Below, one piece after another: positions 11,309 to 21,451 of a stretch of DNA of 64,000 bases. The notes beneath the pieces are model-generated. The model did not search any database. It was not told the origin of the DNA and saw only the letters and a program-made list of their open reading frames with translations. Position numbers and translations under genes: made by a program. Location: the NCBI RefSeq assembly GCF_902167145.1, contig NC_050100.1:144732439-144796438 (forward strand). Reading direction: 5' to 3'. Position 1 is the stretch's first letter. Every line of letters starts with the position of its first letter. Source of the DNA: Zea mays. Lineage: Eukaryota > Streptophyta > Magnoliopsida > Poales > Poaceae.

Positions 11309-11821
11309 TTAAGGGTAGAAGCGACGTAGCCGTCGGATGTTCCAAGTGTTGCCATAGACCTCGCCCTGACCGCCGGCCAGCTTGTACGTTCCGGGCTCCA
11401 GAACTTTGGCGATGACAAGCGGCCTTTCCCGGGGGTGCGTGTAGCCCCCGGGTGCCCCCAGCAAGGGCTCGGGGTGCTGTGCGATGGTCGCGGTCTTCTC
11501 CGGGTTGGCTTCGATGCCCCGCTTCGAGATGATGAACCCCAAGACCATGCCCTGGGGCACCCCAAGGACCCACCTTTCGGGGTTGAGCTTGACGCCTTTC
11601 GCCTCTTTTATGGACTTCGCCGCCATTAGCTTGTGGATCTCCTCGCCTATCGCTCTGCGCTTCTCCTCGTTGAATCGGCGCAGAGACTATTTGACGGGTC
11701 GTGCTCCTGCCCGAATATCCAGCGAGTGCTCGGCGACATCCCTCGGTATGCCGGGCATGTCCGAAGGACTCCACGCGAAGACGTCGGCGTTCGCGCGGAG
11801 AAAGTCGACGAGCACTGCTTC
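11309..11821 (-). pseudogene. pol: Huck-like pol remnant: two pol pieces and integrase end fused by deletion
   Basis: On the minus strand the order is: VDFLRANADVFAWSPSDMPG (start of the polymerase region), a TAG stop after ARPVK near 11697, EEKRRAIGEEIHKLMAA, then directly KLNPERWVLGVPQGMVLGF and SKRGIEANPEK, then RPLVIAKVLEPGTYKLA and NTWNIRRLRRFYP with a stop. The last two blocks belong to the extreme C-terminus of a Tat-lineage integrase. The reverse transcriptase core with its YxDD box, the RNase H and nearly all of the integrase are missing, so at least two internal deletions occurred. Typical full pol is over 1000 codons; about 170 remain. It cannot encode a working polymerase. Confidence 0.75.
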
Positions 11822-13075
11822 CTATTTGGGGTCGAGCCCGGAGCCGATCCAGATCTGCTTGGAGGCGTCGCCGCTGGGGTCGAGGGGGACGGCCTTGACC
11901 GTCTCCACTGGCTCGAAGTCGCCGGCATGACGCTTCACGTCTGGCACCTCTTTGGAGAGGCTTTCTAGGTCGGCGATGAGGGCCTCGGACTCGCCGAGGG
12001 CCTCGGCGTACTCCACGCACTCCACGTCGCATTCGAACGCGTGCTTGTACGTGGGGCCGACGGTGATGACCCCGTTGGGGCCCGACATCTTGAGCTTCAG
12101 GTAGGTGTAGTTGGGGACGGCCATGAACTTCGCGTAGCATGGCCTTCCCAGTACCGCATGGTAGGTTCCTCGGAACCCGACCACCTCGAACGTTAGAGTC
12201 TCCCTTCGGAAGTTGGAGGGCGTTCTGAAGCAGAAGGGAAGGTTGAGTCGTCCGAGGGGCTGGACGCGCTTCCCGGGAATGATCCCGTAGAAGGGCGCAG
12301 CGCCTGCTCGGACGGAGGACAGATCGACGCGCAGGAGCCCAAGGGTCTCGGCGTAGATGATGTTGAGGCTGCTGCCTCCGTCCATAAGGACCTTGGTGAG
12401 CCTGACGTCGCCGATGACGGGGTCGACGACGAGCGGGTATTTCCTCGGGCTCGGCACATGGTCGGGGTGGTCAGCTTGGTCGAAGGTGATGGGCTTGTCG
12501 GACCAGTCTAGGTAGACTGGCGCCGCCACCTTCACCGAGCAGACCTCCCGGCGCTCTTGTTTGCGGTGCCGAGCCGAGGCATTCGCCGCTTGCCCGCCGT
12601 AGATCATGAAGCAGTCGCGGACCTTGGGGAACTCTCCTGCTTGGTGATCTTCCTTCTTGTCATCGTCGCAGGCCCTGCCACCCTCCGCGGGTGGCCCGGC
12701 CCTGTGGAAGTGGCGCCGAAGCATGACACACTCCTCAAGGGTGTGCTTGACGGGCCCTTGATGATAGGGGCACGGCTCCTTGAGCATCTTGTCAAAGAGG
12801 TTGGCACCTCCGGGGGGTTTCCGAGGGTTCTTGTACTCGGCGGCGGCGACAAGGTCCGCGTCAGCGGCGTCGCGTTTCGCTTGCGACTTCTTCTTGCCTT
12901 TCTTCTTGGCGCCGCGCTGAGTTGACGCCTTGGGAGCATCTTCCGATGGGCGGCCCTGGGGCTGCTTGTCCTTTCGGAAGATGGCCTCGACCACCTCCTG
13001 GCCAGAGGCGAACTTGGTGGCGATGTCCATCAGCTCGCTCGCCCTGGTGGGGGTCTTGCGACCCAACTTGCTCAC
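11822..13075 (-). pseudogene. gag-pro: Huck-like gag C-terminus and aspartic protease
   Basis: A 417-codon open frame continues from gag. It has a basic, Lys-rich linker (residues ~45-75), a CPYHQG...HTLEEC segment in the place of the gag zinc knuckle (~100-120), and a retroviral-type protease with LMDGGSSLNIIYAE (plus-strand bases 12368-12385 encode MDGGSS). A VLGRPCYAKFMAVPNY block follows about 75 residues on. Pepsin-fold proteases of Tat elements carry D-S/G-G at this point, so the active site looks present. The frame itself is open but has no proper start: it is joined upstream to a gag with several stops. It runs into the deleted pol at 11821. Confidence 0.75.
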
Positions 13076-14196
13076 CAGGTCGCGGCAAGTGGTGCCGGCG
13101 AGGAACGCGCCGATGACATCCGAGTCGGTGATGTTGGGCAGCTCGGTGCGCTGCTTCGAAAATCACCGGATGTAGTCCCGGAGAGACTCTCCCGGCTACT
13201 GCCGGCAGCTTCGGAGGTCCCAGGAGTTCCCGGGGCGCACGTACGTGCCCTAGAAATTGCCGGCGAAGGCTTGGACTAGGTCGTCCCAGTTGGAGATCTG
13301 CCCCGGAGGCAGGTGTTCCAACTAGGCGCGAGCGGTGTCGGAGAGGAACAGGGGGAGGTTGCGGATGATGAGGTTGTCGTCGTCCGTTCCACCCAGTTGG
13401 CAGGCCAGACGGTAGTCCGCGAGCCATAGTTCCGGTCTCGTCTCCCCCGAGTACTTTGTGATAGTAGTCGGGGGTCGGAACCGGGTCGGGAACGGTGCCC
13501 GTCGGATGGCCCGGCTGAAGGCCTGCGGACCGGGCGGTTCGGCCGAGGGACTCCGATCCTCCCCGCTGTCGTAGCGTCCCCCACGCCTGGGGTGGTAGCC
13601 TCAGCGCACTCTCTCGTCGAGGTGGGCCTGACGGTCGCGATGATGGTGCTCGTTGCCGAGGCGGCCCAGGGCTTCCCGCATGAATCGGGAAGTCGCGGCA
13701 TGAGGTTCCGAGGGGTATCCTTGCCTTCGGTAGGCAGAGCTCTCGGCCCGTCGGACCGCGGCACCTTCCAGGAGATTCTTGAGCTCCCCCTGGATTCGCC
13801 GACCCTCGGTGGTGGATGGCTCCGGCATCGCGCGGAGGAGCATCGCTGCTGCAGCCAGGTTCTGGCCGACGCCACTAGATGCGGGTGGCGGCCTGACCCT
13901 GGCGTTGTCGGCGACGTGGTGCTGGAAACCCTGGGGCAGATGACGTATTTCTCCGGCCGGGGGTTGGCCCGCCCATGCCTGCCCGACGTCCCGGCGGATT
14001 GGCTCAAGCGCTCCTGCTCCCTCGTCGAACCTGGCCTGCGCCCCGCGGGAAGGCGGGACGAGCTCGAATGTTGTTCTTCCGCCACGTGGGGAAGACGTCG
14101 TCGATTTCGCCGCCGGCGGGCGGGCTGTTGGCCGCCATTGTCGTTGCCGCACGGCGGTGGATGGAGTATCATGTCGTAGCTGCCGTCGAAAGACAT
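13076..14196 (-). pseudogene. gag: Huck-like gag, broken by stops and a frame change
   Basis: The frame starts at ATG 14196 (MSFDGSYDMILHPPP). The homologous frame shifts about 20 codons in and continues with GQNLAAAAMLLRAMPEPS, EGRRIQGELKNLLEGAAVRR and REALGRLGNEHHHRD. The capsid-like part reads ELWLADYRLACQLGGTDDDN, LIIRNLPLFLSDTARA-stop-LEHLPPGQISNWDDLVQAF. At least four in-frame stops lie between about 13165 and 13330 (TAG, TAG, TAG, TGA). Three of them sit where Trp, Gln or Arg codons are expected. Long open frames in other registers (14559-13276, 13427-12861) are shadows. Confidence 0.7.
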
Positions 14197-14304
14197 GAAC
14201 TCAAGACCCCCGAAACGGAGCACCGTCCCGGGTTGGAGAGGTTGCTGGAGACTGCCCATCTGGAGCTTGACGGGAAGCTGTTCGTCAACACGCAGCAGGC
14301 CCCT

Positions 14305-14319
14305 ACCTGGCGCGCCAAC
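14305..14319 (-). other. Primer binding site region of Huck-like element
   Basis: On the minus strand TGGCGCGCCAGGTAGG follows two bases after the LTR end. TGGCGCGCCA next to an LTR is the usual form in maize Huck/Grande/Cinful-type elements. It fixes the element as minus-strand, with 14320-16051 as its 5' LTR. Confidence 0.75.
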
Positions 14320-14624
14320 TGTCGGCGTTCCGAGACCGGGGGGTCCCTTGGGCCGACGAGTGAGTGTCGCCGCGTGCCCCAGCCCAGATGGGTCGAGCGC
14401 GAGGGCGAGCGCGAAGGGGGGAGAAGCGAGGCGGCCGGAGACCGGCGTGAGAGAGGTGGGAATCCCGCGGCCTTCGTGTTCGTCCCGCGCCCAGGTCGGG
14501 TGCGCTTGCAGTAGGGGGTTACAAGCGTCCACGCGGGAGAGGGAAGCGAGCGGCCCCAAGAGAGCGCCTGTCTCGTCCTCGTCCCCGCGCGGCCAACCCT
14601 CTCTAAGAGGGCCCTGGTCCTTCC

Positions 14625-14631
14625 TTTTATA
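14625..14631 (-). promoter_or_regulatory. Putative TATA box of Huck-like LTR
   Basis: TATAAAA on the minus strand lies about 300 bases before the LTR end, a usual place for the LTR promoter. The downstream leader is GC-rich. Confidence 0.5.
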
Positions 14632-15192
14632 GGCGTAAGGAGAGGATCCAGGTGTACAATGGGGGTGTAGCAGAGTGCTACGTGTCTAGCGGGGGAGCGC
14701 TAGCGCCCTAAGTACATGCCAATGTGGCAACCGGAGAGATTTTGGCACCCAACTGGTGTGATGTCGTGGCCATCGGAGGAGCGATGGAGTCTGGCGGAGG
14801 GACAGCTGTCGGAGCGGTTGGGTCCTTGCTGACGTCCTCTTGCTTCCGTAAGGGGACTGAGAGCCGCCATCGTCACAGAGCATGCGGGGCGCCATCATTG
14901 CCTATCTGGCGGAGCTAGCCAGATGGGACACCGGTCTTGTTCCCTGCGGCCCGAGTCAGCTCGGGGTAGGGTGATGATGGCGCCTCCTGTTGACGTGGCT
15001 AGCCTGCGCCCTAGGTTGGGCGATGTGGAGGCTCCTCCAAAGCCAAGGTTGAGTCTGTCTTCCATGGTCGAGGCCGAGTCCGAGCCCCTGGGTCGGGCGA
15101 GGCGGAGGTCGTCGGCAGAGGCCAGGGCGGAGTCCGAGCCTTGGGGTCGGGCGAAGAAGAGTTCGTCGTCTTCTGGGGCTGAGCCCGAGTCC

Positions 15193-15556
15193 GAGCCCTG
15201 GGTCGGGCGGAGCGGAGTTCGTCGTCTTCTAGGGCTTAGCCCGAGTCCGAGCCCTGGGTCGGGCGGAGCGGAGTTCGCCGTCTTCCGGGACTTAGCCCGA
15301 GTCCGAGCCCTGGGTCGGGCGGAGCGGAGTTCGCCGTCTTCCGGGGCTTAGCCCGAGTCCGAGCCCTGGGTCGGGCGGAGCGGAGTTCGTCGTCTTCCGG
15401 GGCTTAGCCCGAGTCCGAGCCCTGGGTCGGGCGGAGCGGAGTTCGCCGTCTTCCAGGGCTTAGCCCGAGTTCGAGCCCTGGGTCGGGCGGAGCGGAGTTC
15501 GCCGTCTTCCGGGGCTTAGCCCGAGTCTGAGCCCTGGGTCGGGCGGAGCGGAACTT
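15193..15556. repeat. 56-bp tandem array in Huck-like LTR, 7 copies
   Basis: The word GAGCCCTGGG recurs at 15193, 15249, 15305, 15361, 15417, 15473 and 15529, an exact 56-base period. The units differ at only a few positions (GTCGTC/GCCGTC, CTAGGG/CCGGGG). More degenerate copies with other spacing precede the array from about 15080. The unit is about 70% GC. The regularity points to slippage or unequal crossing-over within the LTR. Confidence 0.9.
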
Positions 15557-16072
15557 CCTATGGTGCCTTTGGCGTGGCCTGACTGCCTGTCAGTCTCATT
15601 CTGTTAGGTGACACTGCAGTCGGAGTGGCGCAGGCGGCGCTGTCCTTCTGTCAGGCCGGTCAGTGGAGCGGCGAAGTGACGGCGGTCATATCGGCTCTGC
15701 CGGAGGGCGCGCGTCAGGATAAAGGTGTTAGGCCACCTTTGCGTTAAATGCTCCTGTGACTTGGTCGGTCAGTGCGGCGATTTAGTCAGGGTTGCTTCTT
15801 AGCGAAGGCAGGGCCTCGGGCGAGCCGGAGATATGTTCGCCGTCGGAGGGGGGGCCTCGGGCGAGACGGAAATTCTCCGGGGTCGGCTGCCCTTGTCCGA
15901 GGCTAGGCTCGGGCGAGGCGTGATCGAGTTGCTCGAATGGACTGATCCCTGACTTAATCGCACCCATCAGGCCTTAGCAGCTTTATGCTGATGGGGGTTA
16001 CCAGCTGAGAATTAGGAGTCTTGAGGGTACCCCTAATTATGGTCCCCGACAATATATATATATAGTATTTAG

Positions 16073-16112
16073 AGCCCTGGGCTCTATTTAACTACAGGAA
16101 GCCCTGACCAGG
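16073..16112 (+). repeat. Left terminal inverted repeat
   Basis: It pairs with 17696-17734. The outermost part, AGCCCTGGGCT, is itself an 11-base palindrome. Confidence 0.65.
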
Positions 16113-16291
16113 TGCGCAGACCGCACCGGACCCTTTTTGGTTTATTGTACTTAACTGTGCTTACGCTAAATTATAATACGAGGTATGCTGATGTGTGTAT
16201 CAGTTTATGCAAATATAGTCTGTGCATATTACGTGCATCAGGCCCACGATCCGGCTCACGCGTTCACAATTATTCAGTCCCACGCCGACAC

Positions 16292-16298
16292 TATAAAA
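16292..16298 (+). promoter_or_regulatory. TATA box upstream of captured gene fragment
   Basis: CTATAAAAAC is followed by a C-rich stretch and a GCGGCGGCGGCGG leader, a common layout of grass nuclear gene promoters. It lies 114 bases before the ATG at 16412. Confidence 0.5.
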
Positions 16299-16411
16299 AC
16301 ACCCCCACACCGCCAGGGATTAGGTTTTAGCGGCGGCGGCGGTTCCCTCGGGCGTGCGAGCGGCGGTGATCCTGGGGGCCAGCAGCGGTGTCGCCTCGAG
16401 GCAGGCGACCG

Positions 16412-16834
16412 ATGGTGGCGCTCCACCAGGAACGAGCGATGGTGGCGCTCCACAAGGAGCTCGCCCGCCTCGCCGCCAGGTCCGTCGCGCGCCTGCCTGC
16501 TGGGGCTGGGCTCGGTGGGAGCGGAACTGCCGAGGAGGCCGACATGGCCGCCGCGCTCATGGACGTCGCGGCCGCCTCCGCCGCCGTGTTCTCGGCCGTC
16601 GCGTCCGTGTCTGCCACCGCGTCGTCGTGCTCGAACAAGAAGGCCCCGATGGCCTTCGTGGCTGCTGCCTTCGCCAAGAAGCCGGAGACACCGACGACGG
16701 CTGATGTCGCGCAGGAGAAGCACGAGGAGCTTGAGCGATGCATCGACGAGTGCGAGAGCGGCAGCGAGGTGGTGTTTAGGAGCATTGTTCGAAATAGGGT
16801 TTCGTTGCTCAACATCCATAGTCCGGCGATCTAG
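16412..16834 (+). pseudogene. Captured gene fragment resembling the DUF241 family C-terminus
   Basis: This is an open frame of 140 codons starting with ATG at 16412 (MVALHQERAMVALHKELARL). The start doubles a short piece (ATGGTGGCGCTCCAC occurs twice, 30 bases apart). An Ala/Ser-rich middle leads to ERCIDECESGSEVVFRSIV and RVSLLNIHS at the end. Plant DUF241 proteins (one-exon genes, about 280-350 residues, function unknown) characteristically end in E..ESG.E.VFR.L...RVSLLNI, so this looks like their last third joined to a foreign or deleted N-terminus. Codon third positions are strongly G/C, unlike the AT-rich flanks, which supports a nuclear gene origin. It may be transcribed from the TATA at 16292. 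The family call is from memory and moderate. Confidence 0.5.
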
Positions 16835-17146
16835 AGAATCGATCTCTCATATCAGTCGCCATCACAATTTAGTTAACGACTGTTGTATACTATGCTACAT
16901 ACGTATATATACAGTGTAAATACATGTTGAAACAATAGAGAATAAAAATATATATGTGCAGTTGGAAATAACACAGAAATTCAGTCAGCATGTATAGCCC
17001 CAGGGTAAATTATTAAAACTGTACTACTGTAATCATCAGGAGGGCATTATTTAAATGTTGTATGATTTACGCTAAAATTCACACTCATTTACGCTGTTTT
17101 AGCTCACGTTTTACGCTGGAATCCGCCCGAGCAGAACCCGCGAACT

Positions 17147-17531
17147 GCGGCTATAAATTAAAATTTATTTCCTTCTACTAATGCTCCTCAAACCGTAACT
17201 GTCCCTTTATTTATGCGATTATGCAGCACGTCTTTCCTTATATCAAACCGGTCAAGATTTATATAATGCATGGTTTATGCTATCATGTTACACATCGTTA
17301 TGCAGTCGTAAACGGTTTATTTACGCATCGTTATGCAGTTGTTAACCGCCGCCAATATCACAGATACGAACGTGGACGAGCGGCTGTAAATGAGAATTTG
17401 TTTCCTCCCGTAACTGTGCCTTTATTTACGCGAACGTGGGGCACGTCTTTCCTTATCTCAAACCGGTGGATATTTAAATGTTGCATGGTTTACGCTATCA
17501 TGTTACACAGCGTTATGCAGTCGTAAGCGGT
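17147..17531 (+). repeat. 233-bp tandem repeat in right part of TIR element (1.6 copies)
   Basis: GCGGCT...TAACTGT...TTTATTTA.GCG...CACGTCTTTCCTTAT begins at 17147 and recurs from 17380. Both units share CAAACCGG, ATGGTTTA.GCTATCATGT and GTTATGCAGTCGTAA.CGG. The second unit is cut short. Confidence 0.75.
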
Positions 17532-19742
17532 GTACACATGGTAATATTCGTTCCCGTGATTCGTGGCCCAAAAGATTCCTTCTATGCATGATTTATGCAC
17601 ATTTCTACATATATTTATGCATGCGTATATTGCCTGTCATATGCATGGCTGACGCATGCTGACGTACAGTGGGCCGACCGCGACCTGGTTGGCGTCCTGG
17701 CTGGGGCTTCCCCTACTAACGAAAGCCCAGGGCTTCCATTACCTCTTCCCTATATATATATATAATCTTTTACTCCATTATCAAAATGGATTCCTATGGA
17801 TCCAATGAACAAAGTAAAAAGTAGACATACTTCCTGCTTGTATTAGCAGGATTCCTATGGATAGACAAACGTATTTTTAGCCCCAAAGGGAGTACTAAAG
17901 GATCCTATCTTATTTCTTGTATTAGCAGGAATTTTTGGTATATTTTGTGAAAAAAAGAAACTCCATTCTTCATTGTTGATAAAACAAAATCCCTATTGAC
18001 TCTTTCTTCCTTACTTGTGAATTTGTACCTGTAATCTTCACTTCCTAGGGTAAATAGACATACTTCCTGCTAAGATGGATGGCTTTCTTTGTTGCACCTC
18101 CACTTCAAAGACGACTGTCAACTTCAACTCTTTGAGGGATTTGCTTTCTCCTGACCCTCAATCCAAAAGGTTTGGCGTTGCAGTTGATACTTTCGATAGC
18201 TTTGATCCTCTCTTGCACGATACTTTCCAGAAAAGAAAACCCAAGTTTATGATGCCTCACATGGTCTAGTATCCCCCAACTCTACTCAAGGTGGTTAAGA
18301 AGCAAGGCATTCAAGTCCAAGAAATTGAGAGCGCGGTGACTACCTGACGAACCCGAAGTTGACTAAAAAGAAGGGGCAATTGTCAATGTCTCACCTCAGG
18401 AGCAGAAAGCATACTATGGTGGAAGATCCCATTGAGTTCATTATTGAAGATCTGACCGTCGCTACGAGACTTCTGTTCTAAAACAGCCTGGACGAGGCTC
18501 TACCTAATTGCTAGAAAGTAAGAAAGTATAGGGTCCAAATTGGATAAAGAAGCACTACGCTTTGCAAGGGCGCCAACCACTAGGTTGTAACGACCAGAAC
18601 AAGATTCAGTTTGTGTTCAGTCCATTGGGCATGGGTATCCTCCTAACTAAAACGATTCAAATCCGTAAGTTCCACCCTAAGGTGATCAATCTTTTTTATT
18701 CTTTCTCAACTGCCTAGTATGTTGTTTCAAGAACACTGGACTGTAAATCTATTGGCGAGAGAAGAGGAGGACTTATAAGCAGCTTTCCTTCCCAACCACA
18801 TTAAGCATTTTGATTCACTTTTAGATTCTAGTGAACCCAACAATTGTGGCACTCTGTTCCCGACATAGTCTAGTACCGACTTCACACAAGTTCAAAAGAG
18901 GTAAGAGTGGTGTCACACAAGTGCAATTCCAGAAACAAACAGTAGTGTCGACTTAGGATAGGAAGCAGCCCTGAGCATTGGATCACAGGCGCAGGTACCG
19001 GAAATAGCAGTTCTATCGACTGAAGACCAACCTCCCTACCGATAGTAACTGATCAACTTACTTACTCGAAAGACAGACAGTTGCACTCCTTGTAGCAACT
19101 ATAGTGGCGCCTAGCTTTTGTTTCCACACTTAAGATCCCAAGCTCCAAGGGATGGCTAAGATGAGTTCGCATAACCTACTCCGGTTAGTTCGGATGATCC
19201 GATATGATGGCAAAACTCCTACCTGCTATGGCAGCATCTACGCTGTGGATTGTTGCGAGATAACTTCTATCTTATACTTAGAGCAGATGGAGAACCCCAC
19301 TTTGAAACTTCATTCAATTGACATTCGCACTCAACTGCTTTCCATTTTCTTGAACATGGGAACCGGCACTATTCGAATCAGTTCGTTAACTCGAGTTACA
19401 CTATGAACAGAGTGCTGCCGTTGATTGATTGCAAAAGTCTGATTCCCTAGTGGCACTTGCTTTTTAGCTGAACTTATCTTTCCGGCGAAGGGAAACATGG
19501 ATCAGTTGCTGCTGCCATAAGAATCTGTATTTTGGGATCTACAGACGCAAGAGGAGCGTGCTAATAGAATCGAATACTACTTGCGAAACGGAACTCAGAT
19601 GACTTGATCTTGATATTTCAGTATGTAATTTCGAGAAGCGGAGGGAATAGGCCCTTTAAGTTAAGCCCAGAAAGCACCTACTCTGGAATGCCTTGGCTTG
19701 GAAATATGCTCACTCAGTTGTGAGAACAGTCTTTCGTTTCAA

Positions 19743-19775
19743 ACAAGTGAATACAGACTTCCAGATTGGGAGATC
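19743..19775 (+). repeat. 33-bp dispersed direct repeat, copy 1
   Basis: It starts ACAAGTGAATACAGACTTCC, ends GGGAGATC, and is identical to 21419-21451. Short exact dispersed repeats are typical of plant mitochondrial genomes. Confidence 0.85.
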
Positions 19776-21418
19776 GGAACTGTCCTTTGGGGTAGTGCGC
19801 TAGAAGATACCCGACCTTTTTTAGCGTGGAATAGGAGCAGTTGTCAAAGAATCTAATCTCTTCTCTAGCGAGGAATAGGAGATCAGTCGTATTCTCGTTC
19901 TAGGAAAGGCGTATTATCGTTCTAGTGCAGCAGGCTATTCATTCTAAGAGTCAAGCTACCCAATTAGAGGAAGGGAGTCAAGAGTCAAGCGAATCGTTCT
20001 AGGAATGCTACTCCTTCTCGGTCGTATTATCGTTCTGGGAAACGTAGAGTTGTTGTTGATGGCATTGGCTATTTGCAGTAGAAATGGGGGAAGCAAGCAG
20101 TTCTTGGATTGGCCTAACCCCCAGAGGGTTTTCCTTCACTAGACGACTCCCCATATTCTACTGTGCAGTCAACTCGTTTCATTTTCTTTCATTTCACCCC
20201 ATCTAAGTAAGGGCTTATTTTTCTCTCTGAAAAACAAGAAAAATCGAGTCCCATCAAAATCGATGAAAAAAGACAGAAAAACGAGACATATTTGCACCTT
20301 TTCCGCACTGAGGAAAATCGTAGAACAATCTCCCTTTTCTTTGTCCGGTTAAAAAAGAAAGATAGGATAAGATAGGAATATAGGTACTATGAGTATGAGA
20401 CGGACAGTATGAGTAAGTGGAAGGATGGAGGTCCTACCACGAACGGAAGTAAGGAGTAAGGAAAGCTAGACGACTATACAAGCAATAGGCTTTAGAGTTC
20501 GTGGATGCACGATTGCTTATAGAACGATAGGAAGATGGTGATGCCGCTGCTGAACACCTGGAATATCAACCGAGCGACCAAGAGCTGTATTTACTCAATA
20601 GAATATTGGAAAAAGCTTATTACGTACGAAAAGAAAGGGAGACTCTCAAGTGGAGCCTAACCCAAGAGGAGAAAATGTGAGTCGAGCAAGCAAAGATGGG
20701 AGAGGAGGAAGGGCTCGACCAACGGGAGAGGATGCGCCGACCAGTCTTCGCTAGATATCAAGACTCTCTCCAGAACCCCCTCTGATTGAGCCGTAATCCG
20801 ACGTTCGTTCCTTCTCATTATAGGGAATCGTACATAAATGTATCGAAATGCTGTTTTTCTTTAGTGAATTGACACGCTCTATCCTCTGTTATCAACCCTG
20901 GCCTCCTTTCACTACGGAAACCTTTACTACAGGATTGGCTAGCCTCAGCGACTACCGGACTAGCCTCGGGTCGGGGACTAAGCAAAACTGTTTGATAACG
21001 AAAATTTTGGGAATCTGAAGTTTTGTGGTGCACTTGATTCGGAATGAGAATTAACGTATCTAATCTCCGGCGAAAAACAAACAATAGGTTTGGTAGGAAA
21101 CTAGGAATCTGGTTCGTGCTTGGGAGATCTGACCTGGCATTGGCTAAAAGCAGTTGGGATTCTCGTTTGAAGAAAGCGAAAGCGTATTAGTTCTGAGATC
21201 GGTGTATGATCCGCCTAATTCATATGATATGAAACAACGAATGTGAAATAACGCTTTCAGATTAAGTAATCTGCCTCTGGCGAAAACAATAGGTGATAGG
21301 AATTGCAAGTCCCGATTGGTAAGCAAGCATAGATAGGAGCAGATGTGAATGAATTGCAATTTCTAAGTAGTAAGGACGAGTAGTAGCTGTGGATGCCAGT
21401 GTGGAAGATCATATTCTC

Positions 21419-21451
21419 ACAAGTGAATACAGACTTCCAGATTGGGAGATC
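21419..21451 (+). repeat. 33-bp dispersed direct repeat, copy 2
   Basis: It is identical to 19743-19775. The downstream word GGGAGATCTG.CCTGGC also occurs near 21122-21138, giving a partial third copy. Confidence 0.85.

Larger units (their letters stand above)
14320..16051 (-). mobile_element. Huck-like Gypsy (Tat lineage) 5' LTR, 1732 bp
   Basis: On the minus strand the LTR starts TGTCGGGGACCATAATTAGG (at 16051) and ends ...GGAACGCCGACA (at 14320), with TG...CA ends. The start and the GC-rich body with GGTCGGGC repeats match what is remembered of maize Huck LTRs. It contains a 56-bp tandem array at 15193-15556 and a TATA-like TATAAAA at 14631-14625. The second LTR is outside the window, so LTR divergence cannot be judged. 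Confidence 0.8.
16065..17750 (+). mobile_element. Terminal-inverted-repeat DNA element carrying a gene fragment
   Basis: AGCCCTGGGCT...GGAAGCCCTGACCAGG at 16073-16112 pairs with the reverse complement of 17696-17734 (AGCCCTGGGCT...GGAAGCCCCAGCCAGG), about 70-75% matched over 40 bases. Runs of TATATATATA flank both ends, which fits an 8-10-bp target duplication but cannot be proven in an AT repeat. Inside are a TATA box, a gene fragment (16412-16834), a 233-bp repeat and many TTTAYGC words in the right part. No transposase is encoded. A non-autonomous Mutator-like (Pack-MULE) or hAT element is the best guess. The outer ends are uncertain by about 10 bases. Confidence 0.6.

Noticed and set aside
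11028..12140. 370-codon minus-strand open frame
   Set aside because: Its translation is Arg/Pro/Gly-rich and out of register with the protease and pol blocks, so it is a shadow of the GC-rich coding strand.
13276..14559. 427-codon minus-strand open frame in the Huck-like element
   Set aside because: It runs from the LTR across the primer site into gag. Only a short piece near ATG 14196 looks like gag; the homologous capsid sequence is in another register.
16052..16064. Clean target-site duplication for the Huck element or the TIR element
   Set aside because: The flanks are pure AT repeat, so any 5-10-base match is expected by chance.
16065..17750. Helitron as the carrier of the gene fragment
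   Set aside because: There is no TC...CTRR end pair. Both ends instead form inverted repeats.
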